Positions 1 through 9,613 of a DNA stretch of 64,000 nucleotides are shown here, one piece after another. Source of the DNA: Lachancea mirantina (lineage: Eukaryota > Ascomycota > Saccharomycetes > Saccharomycetales > Saccharomycetaceae). The notes under the pieces were generated by a model. That model made no database searches, was not told where the DNA came from, and was given only the letters and a program-made list of their open reading frames with translations. Made by a program: the position numbers and the translations under genes. Within the stretch, counting starts at the first letter, position 1, and every line of letters starts with the position of its first letter. The stretch lies in NCBI GenBank assembly GCA_900074745.1, contig LT598467.1, positions 1,240,001 to 1,304,000 of the forward strand, read 5' to 3'.

Positions 1-190
1 GCGCGCCATCAGCGTAAACTGGGAAATTGACAAAATTTGACCATTGACATCCTTGATACTCTTTTTCCAGCCGTAACCGGTATCATCGTCAAAAATTCGC
101 AGCGATAAGACCTTCCGGGACAGCTTTTCGGCCTCTTCTAGGGTGTCTTGGGTCGAGATTCCGACCAGAAGCATGTAGCCGTGCTTGATG
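1..190 (-). CDS. DTD1: D-aminoacyl-tRNA deacylase Dtd1, exon 2 (partial)
   Basis: Second exon of the enzyme that removes D-amino acids (classically D-Tyr) wrongly attached to tRNA. The reading frame gives SIKHGYMLLVGIS and later SISQFTLMAR, which are family signatures; the SQxTL region belongs to the active-site group. The gene runs off the left edge, so about half the protein is missing from the window. Exon 1 is at 251-315 and a 60-nt intron lies between. In S. cerevisiae the ortholog (YDL219W) also has one intron near its start. The gene lies downstream of CHS1 on the same strand. Confidence 0.93.
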
Positions 191-250
191 CTGTCAGCTA
201 TGTTAGCAAACCCAATACTGCGAGAAAACGAAACCTCTGCTTAATCATAC
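191..250 (-). other. DTD1: DTD1 intron (60 nt)
   Basis: Read on the minus strand, the intron starts with GTATGA at 250-245, has the branch sequence TGCTAAC at 208-202 (variant of TACTAAC) and ends with CAG at 193-191. An earlier TAG at 200-198 is only a few bases from the branch A and would put a stop in frame, so the CAG is the likely acceptor. Splicing here joins AG to C and gives ...VSSIKHGY..., matching the family. Confidence 0.9.
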
Positions 251-315
251 CTCGACACCGTCTGCGCGTCGACCACCACCGAGGCCTGACTGACCTTCTG
301 CAAGACAACTCGCAT
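251..315 (-). CDS. DTD1: DTD1 exon 1
   Basis: Starts at ATG 315-313 and encodes MRVVLQKVSQASVVVDAQTV plus SR, the conserved N-terminal beta strand of Dtd enzymes. The exon is 65 nt long, which as I recall is also the length of the S. cerevisiae first exon, and ends in phase 2 before GTATGA. Too short for simple ORF calling. Confidence 0.9.
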
Positions 316-472
316 TTTTGGCTGGGCTTGAGACTGTGTGTGAGAAGAACCTTAGCGTTCTCGAAAATTTTTCGAGTAGGAATTGTTTGATAACGCTCGA
401 TTTTATGCAATGGCGTAAACGCGGTCATGCGACTCCAGTGACACCAGCTTCGGCAAGAGAAGTTGATCGCGC

Positions 473-3400
473 TTATCGTCTCAGCTTCGCAATATATCTT
501 CTCACCAGGTAGAGCGAACAACCGATAAACCTGAAAGCTGCCATGAACGCAACAAGCCATAGAATTACCGAGAAATAAATCGTAGATCTCGCAGACAAAA
601 TGGTGACCGTGGCTTGATTCGTTTGAGCCGCAGAGCTGTTTTTGTCCAGAGATTCGTATTGGCCAATACCACCGGTTTCCAGCACCACGGCGATGATCAC
701 GAAATTAGAGATTACCCAAATGATAATGACCAAAGACCTTACCATTGCGTAGTAACTTGTCTTTTTCTCCTCAAATGACATTTCCTCCGATTCTTCTTCC
801 TGTGCGGCGTTGGCAAGTAACTGGCGGTATTTGTCGTAGTTCGCATCAATTTCCCGCGAAGAAACTGGGATCTCCATTTTGACTATGCCGTCTTCTTTGG
901 ATTGCAATTTGCCCAATGGTTTCGCCGAGGAACCTTTGGTACCCCACGAGATGTCGTGGACGTTGCAAAAGGCGTAGATATTCAACACATTGATGTAGGA
1001 GGGGCTCAATAGAATGTACTGCACAAATGAAGTGAGCATGTGCATCGGCTGCAGATATAACACGGAACTGAGAAAATACAGGACATAGGTAGATGCCATT
1101 GACACTATCAGGTCCCGGAACGTTTCCTGTAACATCAGCCCTTTGAAAGTGACATTTCCAGCCTCAACAATATTCTTTATCGAATACACGCTCATGTAAA
1201 TCGCACAGAATATCATGTAAATCATCAAGACGGCGAAAAAGATGAAAGTCGATAGGTAAAATTTGGACGTTCCCTTTGGTTTATTTCCCAAAGAAAGTAT
1301 GAATGTTATCAAAACTGACACACCGTAAAGCCATAAAAAGACCACCGAAAGGATGCGGAACACTTGCTTAGAGTAAAAAGTTATGGCAATCGACATTGTC
1401 AAAATCCTGAAAACGAGGAAAAAAGAGCTCAGAGAAAACCAGGATACTAGAGTGCTCAATATCAGGTACAAAAACTGGAAATTGAAGGCAAACTTACGGC
1501 CTACACTGTGTCCGCTTGTCCATATTTTGTAGAAATGCAGAAATGAATACAAAGCAGCAAAAAAGGCTCCGTTCATCCATCTTCTTCTTTGAAGAATAAA
1601 CTCTGGAATTTTTTCTGGCACGTCTGTAGAGCCATACGCACTCTTGGAGTAACTCAAGATCCAATTGCTATCCCTTTTGGTGACAACTTCAAAACAAAGA
1701 ATACGATCTTCGGCCAAGTACATATTGGATATGAAGACTTTGGCGTTCAAATCATCACCTAAAAAGTACTTGCGAAGAGGCTCGCCTCTTACCGCTTCAA
1801 GTCGATAAGCTGAAAATGCACCCGGTAATACTGTAATAAATCCGAAATTAGATTCGGTGGTCTTGTCGAGAATATTAGAAAGTTTGTACTCAAAATTTTG
1901 AGATGCCACCAGCGGATTTAGCAATTTTGAAAATCCAGATCCTAGATCGGTTTTGATTTCTCCGCAGGCGCCCCCAACTTGAGGGTCTTTAAATTCACGC
2001 CAAAGCTCATATATAGAGTCTTTACCAGGCATAGTTCCTGCATCGAGCAAAGTGATGACCCTTGGTAATAGCGTCTCAGCAAAAGCTTCAAAAGCCCACC
2101 GATGCGAATTAATCTTTTTCTGATTTTTCTCTTTTAAACAAAATAAAAGTTGAATCGGTACGGTATTTTCTCCACATGCAAGTTCAACCTGTCCGTCTCT
2201 CACGTCTGTAATATTAACTTTTGAAGTATGCTCGTATACATGAGCGACGACTTTCTTACCGTTAATTTCGTCCTTGGCAAAGCCGTCTTGATAACAACCT
2301 AGAGCGCTCATTAATGCTAAAGATCTTTCGTGAATCTTGGAGCGACCATCCGAAACCACACAAACAACTACTTTTTTCCATGCGTCGGGCCCCCAGGTAG
2401 ACGAACTCTTTTTCTTGGTCAAATGCCTGATATTGTCCATAACACCTTTCAACGTGCGGCCCAGTAGCACATCGTCCTCGTTATACATGGTAATGACAAT
2501 CATGAGTTCAGTTTGACGTGGCATCATGTATTTCACCTGACGTAGCGTGAAATTGCCGCTCTGGAATTCGGCAGGCTCGCAGGTCACAGCTTGGTACCGC
2601 ATGAATTTGAATTCATTGGAAAGCTTGGTTGGATCGTCAACCCCCGTACTGTACTGCGTAAGTAGCTGGTCGCTGATAGGGCAGTCAAAAATGAAATTGC
2701 CCTCACACAGTCTGAATTTACGCACCGTGGTGGGTTTTCTGGTGGGAAAACTGCGACGTGATCCCGCGCTACCTTTACTTGCCTTTTCGCTGAGGTCTTC
2801 ATTTTGTTCATCGTCCAGTAATAAGCGAGAATCGTTAAAATTCGCAAGTGTGTTCGTTTCGTTCTCGTACGAGTATTCGCCAAGATCTCTGCTGTTTGAA
2901 TAACTTACCGTACTGTGTTCGTCTTGAAGATCACGACTTGCGCCGAAATCGGGTGTCTCAGCTGCACCGGCATACATTTCGCCATCATTATTAAGAAACG
3001 TGTTGATCTGATAATCATCACCGGCTTGGTCGACATACCCGAACGGATCCTCAGGGTCTTCGCTGAAATACCGTTGCGAGTAGTTGGTGTTCCCTACAAA
3101 AGCGTACTGTTCTTGCCCCGTCGACAAAATCGGCTGCGTATCGGTTGCATATTGGTCACCGATGCTCGACTGCGCACTTGATCCATTTTGTCCGTACTCC
3201 ATGCCCTGATACACGTCTAAGTTCGGATCAAAGTTTGGGTCCGAATGCAAAGGTTGTACCGCGTTTTGCGTAAACGGAATCGCCTGAGGCTCTTGATAAA
3301 CGTTGATCGCAGGAACCGGTAATCTCTGGTGAGACTGTCTCATCTGATCCGACGGTCCGTACAAATTCTGATGTTCCAATTCATATCCTGACTCGTTTCC

Positions 3401-3595
3401 ACCACCACCGCCGTGTGCGTAGTAGCTTGGATACCTAGTCACAAAATCGTTGTATTCACGCTCGCGTTCCAAACGGGACTGGTACTCATCCTGAGTTTCT
3501 TGATCTCGTTGTTCCTGTGATATATTCATGTTCACGTTCCGGGTATAAAATCGATGCCCGTTCGCGTCCTGACTATACGAATATCCGTTCTCCAT
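473..3595 (-). CDS. CHS1: Chitin synthase I, Chs1
   Basis: Plasma-membrane chitin synthase (UDP-GlcNAc to chitin), 1040 aa. The first ~270 residues are low-complexity and hydrophilic, rich in N, Q, Y and G. The Chitin_synth_1N segment starts near residue 285 (RKFRLCEGNFIFDCP). The GT2 catalytic domain follows, with MYNEDDVLLGRTLKG, an EDR motif near 626 and the hallmark QRRRW near 668. About seven hydrophobic segments follow between roughly 690 and 1030. In S. cerevisiae Chs1 repairs the septum at cell separation. Together with YNL193W the order matches chromosome XIV, which supports CHS1 rather than CHS2. The promoter to the right (3596-3924) has two TGAAAC cores that may be Ste12 sites. Confidence 0.93.
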   Translation of the reverse strand: MENGYSYSQDANGHRFYTRNVNMNISQEQRDQETQDEYQSRLEREREYNDFVTRYPSYYAHGGGGGNESGYELEHQNLYGPSDQMRQSHQRLPVPAINVYQEPQAIPFTQNAVQPLHSDPNFDPNLDVYQGMEYGQNGSSAQSSIGDQYATDTQPILSTGQEQYAFVGNTNYSQRYFSEDPEDPFGYVDQAGDDYQINTFLNNDGEMYAGAAETPDFGASRDLQDEHSTVSYSNSRDLGEYSYENETNTLANFNDSRLLLDDEQNEDLSEKASKGSAGSRRSFPTRKPTTVRKFRLCEGNFIFDCPISDQLLTQYSTGVDDPTKLSNEFKFMRYQAVTCEPAEFQSGNFTLRQVKYMMPRQTELMIVITMYNEDDVLLGRTLKGVMDNIRHLTKKKSSSTWGPDAWKKVVVCVVSDGRSKIHERSLALMSALGCYQDGFAKDEINGKKVVAHVYEHTSKVNITDVRDGQVELACGENTVPIQLLFCLKEKNQKKINSHRWAFEAFAETLLPRVITLLDAGTMPGKDSIYELWREFKDPQVGGACGEIKTDLGSGFSKLLNPLVASQNFEYKLSNILDKTTESNFGFITVLPGAFSAYRLEAVRGEPLRKYFLGDDLNAKVFISNMYLAEDRILCFEVVTKRDSNWILSYSKSAYGSTDVPEKIPEFILQRRRWMNGAFFAALYSFLHFYKIWTSGHSVGRKFAFNFQFLYLILSTLVSWFSLSSFFLVFRILTMSIAITFYSKQVFRILSVVFLWLYGVSVLITFILSLGNKPKGTSKFYLSTFIFFAVLMIYMIFCAIYMSVYSIKNIVEAGNVTFKGLMLQETFRDLIVSMASTYVLYFLSSVLYLQPMHMLTSFVQYILLSPSYINVLNIYAFCNVHDISWGTKGSSAKPLGKLQSKEDGIVKMEIPVSSREIDANYDKYRQLLANAAQEEESEEMSFEEKKTSYYAMVRSLVIIIWVISNFVIIAVVLETGGIGQYESLDKNSSAAQTNQATVTILSARSTIYFSVILWLVAFMAAFRFIGCSLYLVRRYIAKLRR

Positions 3596-3924
3596 CGTAC
3601 CCGGATCGGTTTCTAAAAGGTAATAGTTCCTTGTTCTCGAGAGTGTTCAAATAGAGGCTTAAGTCTTCTTGGCACCGCTGGTATATCTATATTAAGAGAT
3701 CTTGGTTTTCGTGTCATACGGCTGATACACGAAAAAATATAAAATAACCAGCTCATCGCAGACAGAGATGAGGTCGATGTGAAACGAGAAGAAGAGTTTA
3801 GTTTCACCAAAAAAGGACCCGTGTTCAACTTAAAACACGTATGCAGGGTGTTAAGAAGTTTGTCGATCGTTTTTCGATTGTGTTACTTTTTTCTCCCCGT
3901 CTGAAAAGAATGGAATTTGGGGAT
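3596..3924 (-). promoter_or_regulatory. CHS1 promoter region
   Basis: Gene-free 329 bp between the CHS1 start and the YNL193W stop. It holds TGAAAC at 3780-3785 and its inverse GTTTCA at 3801-3806, the core of the pheromone response element. A 71-codon minus-strand frame inside it looks non-coding. CHS1 is pheromone-induced in S. cerevisiae, so the sites are plausible but unproven. Confidence 0.45.
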
Positions 3925-5424
3925 CTAAGATCTCGAAGTGATGAATGATCTGTAGTACGGATTTTCATGAGACACATTCAATTCTTCCGATGGGGGGTTG
4001 CCAGCTATCACAGCTTGACGAGACGTAGCTTGTCTGTAAATGTAGTTTCTCTTGAGTTTGTCGGTGACGTATTCACGCATCCCACAGGGTTTTTCTGCGA
4101 TAGCAACGACATTGTTCAATAGGGTTTGGCCGTTTTTTTGTAGGATTGAGAGCATTTTTTGAGAAGCAGCGGCATCTATCTCTGCGTCCACAGACGCAGA
4201 AGTGTCTTTTTTCAAAGCCCATCGTGCAAACTCAACATCACTTCGCATCAGCATGACGTCGCAAAGTTGAAAAACTATCGGGCTCACATTGTTGTGCGTG
4301 GCACTCTGGCCCCTCTGCGATGATAACAGGGCTTGGGCTTTGCCTAGTAGTGAAGCGATCAAAGTGTATAGTCTCCAATGCGTCGGAGTGGGCCAAACGA
4401 CCAGAGCCGTTTGTAACAGATCTGTATCTTGCAAAAGATGATCAAGCTCACAAGAGCCCGAGATATAGATTTCTAGTTGCGATAAGTCGTTCCCAGCAAT
4501 CAGGTTCAGTCCCTGTAAGGACCGCATTGCAAGTGCTAGTTCTATTGTGTCAATATCGGGAAACGTAACGCTTGCGACTAATTCCTGCAATTGAGACTCA
4601 AATTTGAACATGTACTCCTGCAAAAGGTTCTTCTGGACAGGGTTTATGAGTTCATCGTTTATGTCTTCCAGTACCGCGATGAATGTCGATTCTACGAACT
4701 TGAACGCGACCACTATGGTATCGACAAGCGTTTGAGGTGTCAAATGATCTCGGACTTCGGCGTATTCATCTACACCTGCCTCAGCCGCTGGGGCGGTGTC
4801 ACCCATGTCAGCATCCTCCCCGGTTTCGCCGTCGACAGCATCGTCGTCATTCCAGCTCCCAAGCTCAGCCAATTGATCCCGGACAAGCTTATGAAACAAA
4901 ACCGTGAATTTAGGGAAAATATCGATCAAACGAGAACCGTCGACATCATCACCGTCCAACAAACTCGAATAACAAGTCAAAAGATTGAAATACAAGTCCC
5001 AAGTACAGTGTTCCGCGAATCTACTCAAAGTGACTTCAAATTTGTCCACAATCCTCTCGATTGGCTGCAAAAGCACATCTATCCCATCTATATCTTGCAA
5101 ATTCACGTATTTCAACAGATTGATATGTCCGTCGTTTGCCATATAATCGGTATGAATCTTGAACAATAGACGAGTTTGGTTATATAAAACGTCGTAAGTT
5201 CGCTCGACAGAGATAGATTCAGCAGCGAGTGCGTTGTCATACGAATCATATGCCTGCTTGTAGAACCGTAACGCTTTTTTCAAATCTGAAAGTAGCCATC
5301 TCTCGGCTTGTTCTTCCCATTTAACACCGTCTTCATAAAAGTCTTCTTGACTAATGAGATTGAGTTTCTTGTCTTTGTTCTTCTTTGGCCGCTGTAATGC
5401 ACGCAAACCTGTTCCTCTATTCAT
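3925..5424 (-). CDS. YNL193W: YNL193W-family protein of unknown function
   Basis: 499 aa, assigned to S. cerevisiae YNL193W by its position next to CHS1 and by length. No catalytic motif is visible. The N-terminus is basic (KKNKDKK). Residues ~33-70 form an amphipathic helix pair (WEEQAERWLLSDLKKALRFY) like one TPR-type hairpin, and the rest looks alpha-helical with an acidic stretch near 190-215. The ortholog's function is not known to me. It starts 106 bp from CDC13 on the other strand, so the two share a short divergent promoter. Confidence 0.75.
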   Translation of the reverse strand: MNRGTGLRALQRPKKNKDKKLNLISQEDFYEDGVKWEEQAERWLLSDLKKALRFYKQAYDSYDNALAAESISVERTYDVLYNQTRLLFKIHTDYMANDGHINLLKYVNLQDIDGIDVLLQPIERIVDKFEVTLSRFAEHCTWDLYFNLLTCYSSLLDGDDVDGSRLIDIFPKFTVLFHKLVRDQLAELGSWNDDDAVDGETGEDADMGDTAPAAEAGVDEYAEVRDHLTPQTLVDTIVVAFKFVESTFIAVLEDINDELINPVQKNLLQEYMFKFESQLQELVASVTFPDIDTIELALAMRSLQGLNLIAGNDLSQLEIYISGSCELDHLLQDTDLLQTALVVWPTPTHWRLYTLIASLLGKAQALLSSQRGQSATHNNVSPIVFQLCDVMLMRSDVEFARWALKKDTSASVDAEIDAAASQKMLSILQKNGQTLLNNVVAIAEKPCGMREYVTDKLKRNYIYRQATSRQAVIAGNPPSEELNVSHENPYYRSFITSRS

Positions 5425-5530
5425 AGTATGTTAATTGCTTGTAGTAGTCAGTAGTTCTTTCAGTACATTAATATATTCAACTTCAAGCTTCAAGAATCAA
5501 CATTTAAGGTTACTTCCAAATCAAAAATCT

Positions 5531-8041
5531 ATGACTTCGCAATCCCATGACACTTTCCAGTACATCAATGCTCCTAGTCAATTGGCAGATTTGATATCAA
5601 ACACCAGTGTCGTTACCCAGGACATTGAATTCGTCTCAGTGTTGACTAGTATAGATTTTAATCCAGTGTCAAGATGTATCTTTCGGTTTGGAAATTTTGA
5701 GAATAGCGGGTCGAATGGTCAGTCCGATCACGACTACAATTGCAAAATCTTGTGCCAAACTCCAGATACCTTGAATTTGACCAAGATGACTTTATCGCTG
5801 TTTTCACAGCAATTCGACTTAGAGTTACCTGATTCTAAAGATGAAACGGGGTTTTGCATAGATGGAATCTACCTAGAGCGCTTATGTTTCGTACATTGCA
5901 AGGGTAAATTTGTGACTAGCAAGGGCAAAGGTAGCATTTTTTTACAAGGTTTGAGAGCCGTCGATTTGCATGCGACGTTATTCACCACTGGATCCGTTGT
6001 TGAGTCTCAATTGATGAAAACGGTTGCCCACATTTTTGATCAACTCGTAATATTGAACAATGTGGCACGGGCGCCGTTCAAATTCGTGAAATTGTTCAAT
6101 TACGATAACGAAATGAAACAATTCATTCAAACCCGTCAGGAAAAGTTACTCATTGGGCGGAGAAATCCGTTATTTGGAGCAGTGGCTTCTGCTGTGGACT
6201 CCCAAGATGACTTTAATTCTTTGGCAGTTGAGTCACAGTTTTTGATAGAGCCCGAACTGGATGTTCCAATGAAATTACCAAAGGATGCATTTCTCAACAC
6301 ACCACAACTTACGCAAACAGTTGAAGAACCGTTTTATTCATACGCCGAGCGGGATTCAAACCCGATACCAGTCTTCGAAGCACAGTTGGACCCTTTTCAT
6401 GGTACAAATTCTCAAAATACTCAGCAATCAACTGCTTCTACAATTGACGATAGAATGCTCGAAGGGTACGCGCCGGATACAGAGGCCCATGACTGCGACG
6501 AGGGTGAAGCAGCAGCTACGAAGCGTCGTCAATTTACAAGTATCACAGCTCATCGCTCCGGTGAGTTCAAAATCATAGGCGCTACTTCTTCAGACGAATT
6601 GATCGCTCTCGATGGCACATTTGTAGCTATTTTGCCCAACGAAACGGGCGACGCGGAAGCCTGCGCAATAGCACTATTTGTTCCCTCGCATTACCTAGCA
6701 TCTCATCCCTTCGACAAGGTCATCAACCCATACAAGAACTGTTACCAAGTGGTTATCCATCGACGACACCACACGTTGCGCGATCTCAAAATAGAGCCAC
6801 TTGCGAAGTCGGCCGAACTTATAACCCGTCTGCGCGAGATTTTGCTGGACAAAATCGTTCACATCACAGTAGCGAAGGACACGTTACGACTGGAAGCCAA
6901 TTATTTTACATTTGCATGGGCGCTACGTTCGCTGCGGTTCTTGGAACAAAGGCAACCGCTACCACCGACGCGGTTGCCAAGCAAGCGATCAAATAAAAAC
7001 GAAGACAAAGATCCGCTCAAAACCTTGAGCGAGATATCGGTGTCGCTAGCGGGCCAAACCGAATTTATAAGGACGTTCGCGTTGCTTGTCGGAGCGAAAG
7101 AACGAGGCGGCGGTAAAATGTGGAAATTTGTGTTCACCGATTTCACCTCGCACCGACTGAACGGACAGTCTGCGTTTGACTCTTTTATTGGCAACTACGA
7201 CAACCGGCTGGAACAAGACAGGGCGTTCGTGTTCATAATGTATCGGGACACACTGCGACGGTTTTCCGCTGCATTGTTAAACAAACTCGGTTGCCGTTTC
7301 GAGGACTTGTTCACGGGCAACGATCACAACCTGACCTACCGTGGGATCGTATGTCGCTTGTGTATCAAGGCCAAGCTCTACAACGGCAGTCTGGATGGAA
7401 TTATCCGCGAATGCGAACCTGTGCGATACATGGATCCGATTGAAGCCGACGAAGTACCGTTCTTGGTCCAATTTTACACCCGATGTCTGCAGAACGTGCC
7501 AGAACACATTCTGGCCGCCAATTTCAACAACTACCGTGAATTTTGGCCTTTCCAAATGAACAAAGATCGGGTCTCCATGTCTCTGCGTTCCCAGAAGGGT
7601 ATGCAAGACCTACAAATTCCAGAACTGCAACAACTAAACCAACTCCAGGCAGAAATGCAGGCAGCTCTGCCTGCAATTTACGATACCACGGCCAAGATCG
7701 TCGCTATACACGCAACTAAGGAAACGCTCGTTTTCCATCTCACTAACGACTTATTATCGTGCGATTTACTAGACCCCGCGAGAACTCTGAAAGTCGCAAT
7801 ACGGGGCAAGGACAAAGTCGAGAATTTCCTGGCAAACACTACAAGTGCCAAACTAGACCAGCTACAGAACAAAGTCGTCCAGTGTCAGTTAACGACTTGG
7901 CTTGAACCGGTCACGTGCTCTCATCGACTACTCGTTAATTGGACTTTCCCACAGGGTTTTGCTTTAAGAACTTTCTTAACTCAACTAGGACAGCCGACGG
8001 TGAAACAGGAAACGTCGATATTGTTAGTAGAGGAGGAGTAG
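5531..8041 (+). CDS. CDC13: Telomere single-strand binding protein Cdc13
   Basis: 836 aa. Cdc13, with Stn1 and Ten1, coats the G-rich telomere overhang, protects ends and recruits telomerase. The first in-frame ATG gives MTSQSHDTF; the frame is open further upstream but without ATG. The N-terminal ~220 residues fit the first OB fold (dimer and Pol1 contact). The DNA-binding OB fold lies around residues 490-690 and includes KMWKFVFTDFTSHRLNGQ and DRAFVFIMYRDTLRRF. The C-terminal OB fold follows. The gene is syntenic with YDL220C next to DTD1. Cdc13 evolves fast, so the call rests on synteny plus the OB-domain segments. Confidence 0.85.
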   Translation: MTSQSHDTFQYINAPSQLADLISNTSVVTQDIEFVSVLTSIDFNPVSRCIFRFGNFENSGSNGQSDHDYNCKILCQTPDTLNLTKMTLSLFSQQFDLELPDSKDETGFCIDGIYLERLCFVHCKGKFVTSKGKGSIFLQGLRAVDLHATLFTTGSVVESQLMKTVAHIFDQLVILNNVARAPFKFVKLFNYDNEMKQFIQTRQEKLLIGRRNPLFGAVASAVDSQDDFNSLAVESQFLIEPELDVPMKLPKDAFLNTPQLTQTVEEPFYSYAERDSNPIPVFEAQLDPFHGTNSQNTQQSTASTIDDRMLEGYAPDTEAHDCDEGEAAATKRRQFTSITAHRSGEFKIIGATSSDELIALDGTFVAILPNETGDAEACAIALFVPSHYLASHPFDKVINPYKNCYQVVIHRRHHTLRDLKIEPLAKSAELITRLREILLDKIVHITVAKDTLRLEANYFTFAWALRSLRFLEQRQPLPPTRLPSKRSNKNEDKDPLKTLSEISVSLAGQTEFIRTFALLVGAKERGGGKMWKFVFTDFTSHRLNGQSAFDSFIGNYDNRLEQDRAFVFIMYRDTLRRFSAALLNKLGCRFEDLFTGNDHNLTYRGIVCRLCIKAKLYNGSLDGIIRECEPVRYMDPIEADEVPFLVQFYTRCLQNVPEHILAANFNNYREFWPFQMNKDRVSMSLRSQKGMQDLQIPELQQLNQLQAEMQAALPAIYDTTAKIVAIHATKETLVFHLTNDLLSCDLLDPARTLKVAIRGKDKVENFLANTTSAKLDQLQNKVVQCQLTTWLEPVTCSHRLLVNWTFPQGFALRTFLTQLGQPTVKQETSILLVEEE

Positions 8042-8454
8042 TCTTTTAGTAGTCTCCGCTGACGTTTCGTAATCCAGATGGTCCCTTTGGTGAAAGTTGG
8101 GGAAACTTGGTGAAATTTAATGAAACTTTCCGTACTTGCAATGCGAGTGACACCATGGAGCTGTTACAACACGTCATCAGGATCATCTTTCTTGGCAATT
8201 TTACATCCAGGCCGCATTCTGGACAGTGGTTTGGACATCTGTCCAGGTCACTGCGCAGACCCTTGCACCCGTGAGTACCCTTGACTCACAAGACCCTTAT
8301 TCCGCTACTCCCCTATTCCCCTATTCCGATGTTTCTTCTTCCAGATGACCGCTTCGCCAGGTTTCGCCTTTCGCAAGGCAAACAGCGCTAGAGCAATCCC
8401 CAGAGTCAAAGCACAGATGCGGGGTAGTGGCGAAGTACCGTAGTGGGACGCCTG
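8042..8454 (+). promoter_or_regulatory. HBT1/FMP45 upstream region with two stress elements
   Basis: 413 bp with no gene. Two CCCCT stress response elements (Msn2/Msn4 type) sit at 8310-8314 and 8318-8322, about 135 bp before the proposed HBT1 first exon. The start of the region has imperfect repeats of TTGGTGAAA. Both genes downstream are stress- and starvation-linked in S. cerevisiae. Confidence 0.5.
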
Positions 8455-8489
8455 ATGGAAGAGCAAAAATGGCAAGCGTTGTGGGCGTT
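8455..8489 (+). CDS. HBT1: HBT1 candidate exon 1
   Basis: Proposed 35-nt first exon: ATG through GCG TT, ending in phase 2 exactly before the strong donor GTAAGT (8490-8495). Joined to the acceptor at 9807 it gives MEEQKWQALWAFVFQGNTKT and continues in the open frame of exon 2. Evidence is the consensus donor, the consensus branch and acceptor at the far end, correct phase, and no usable ATG in exon 2 before residue ~60. A second ATG at 8469 has the wrong phase. No transcript data were available. Confidence 0.72.
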
Positions 8490-8663
8490 GTAAGTCTTGG
8501 GCCCTGGGTACTGGAGCAACAATATAAAGACACTGCGCTGGGCCGTGGCGTGGCACCAGTCCTGCCAAGAAACATACAAAGTTAGTGTGTTTTACCTGTT
8601 TACTGTGTTACCTGTTTTCCTCTGTTTATCTTTATCCAGGTATCAACACTTTTGACTATAATC

Positions 8664-9554
8664 ATGATGAAATTCAAAAAGTCAGTTACTCCAGTTTTCT
8701 TATTTTTGCTACTAGGCGCAGGGCTGCTGACATTTTTCGTGATACTATCTGGGGCTCGCGAGACGGGCGTTTTGAAAGACTTCTACTGGTTTGAGGCGGA
8801 TACTTCCGGATTCAACTCTGCGCCCAATCGGACGCGGTGGTATAACTACCAATGGTGCGGTGTAAGCAATGGAGCACTGAACAGCTGTTCCAGCACGAAG
8901 CCCGCGACTCCGTTTTCTCCTCGCGACAATTTCGGGTCTAGCGGTGCGATGCCCAAGTCGTTTCTGGACAATCGGAACACTTACTACTATCTGTCGCGGG
9001 TCGCGTGGGCCATGTTGTTGATTGGGATTTTTTACCTTGTGTGTGCGATTGTTCCCATGATTGTGTCCATTTTCATGGCCACAGTGGTGGGATCGTTTAT
9101 GGCAGTGTTGAGTCTTTGGTTGGCTACATTTTTCATTACTTTGGCAGCGTGTTTGTATACCGGATGCTACGTCAAGGCTCGGAATGCGTTCCACGACGGT
9201 AACCGGGCGGCGAGATTGGGACCCAAGAATTTTGGGTTCATTTGGACCAGTGTAGCCTTGCTATTGGCTTGCTCCATCTGGATGACAATCGCCATGACGC
9301 TCTTTGGAGTGGAGAAATACCAGCGGCAACGGCATCTGCATAATCGCCGGTCGCGGTTATTTGGCCATCAAGATTCTGGTACTTCGTCGTATTCTTACGA
9401 CAAGTCTGCCATCAGCGACGAACCCCACGGAACCCAAGATTACACTCCTAAACGTGTGTTTAGATTGTGGAGACCCCATGGTGAGGCGGCGGCGACGGCC
9501 AATGCACCGGTTGAAGCTAACGTGGTTGCCTCCGATTACGACGCGGAGCGTTAG
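8664..9554 (+). CDS. FMP45: Sur7/Fmp45 family eisosome membrane protein
   Basis: 296 aa claudin-like protein of the plasma-membrane compartment marked by eisosomes; single-copy counterpart of S. cerevisiae FMP45 and YNL194C. It starts at ATG 8664 or 8667 (MKFKKS matches the family start). Four membrane segments: ~8-31 (FLFLLLGAGLLTFFVILSG) and three between ~115 and 225. The first outer loop carries the WYNYQWCG...SC cysteine pair typical of Sur7/PalI proteins and the FSPRDNFG motif. The cytosolic tail is basic then acidic. The gene sits within the proposed HBT1 intron and may use its own TATA box at 8523. Confidence 0.93.
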   Translation: MMKFKKSVTPVFLFLLLGAGLLTFFVILSGARETGVLKDFYWFEADTSGFNSAPNRTRWYNYQWCGVSNGALNSCSSTKPATPFSPRDNFGSSGAMPKSFLDNRNTYYYLSRVAWAMLLIGIFYLVCAIVPMIVSIFMATVVGSFMAVLSLWLATFFITLAACLYTGCYVKARNAFHDGNRAARLGPKNFGFIWTSVALLLACSIWMTIAMTLFGVEKYQRQRHLHNRRSRLFGHQDSGTSSYSYDKSAISDEPHGTQDYTPKRVFRLWRPHGEAAATANAPVEANVVASDYDAER

Positions 9555-9613
9555 CCAGATTCTGCCGATTTATGGCGTCCCTTTCGAGTGCCGTCCGGCG
9601 TAAACGTGCTTCT

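Noticed and set aside
3613-3828. 71-codon minus frame upstream of CHS1
   Set aside because: Sits in the promoter and leader, random composition, no relative recognised.
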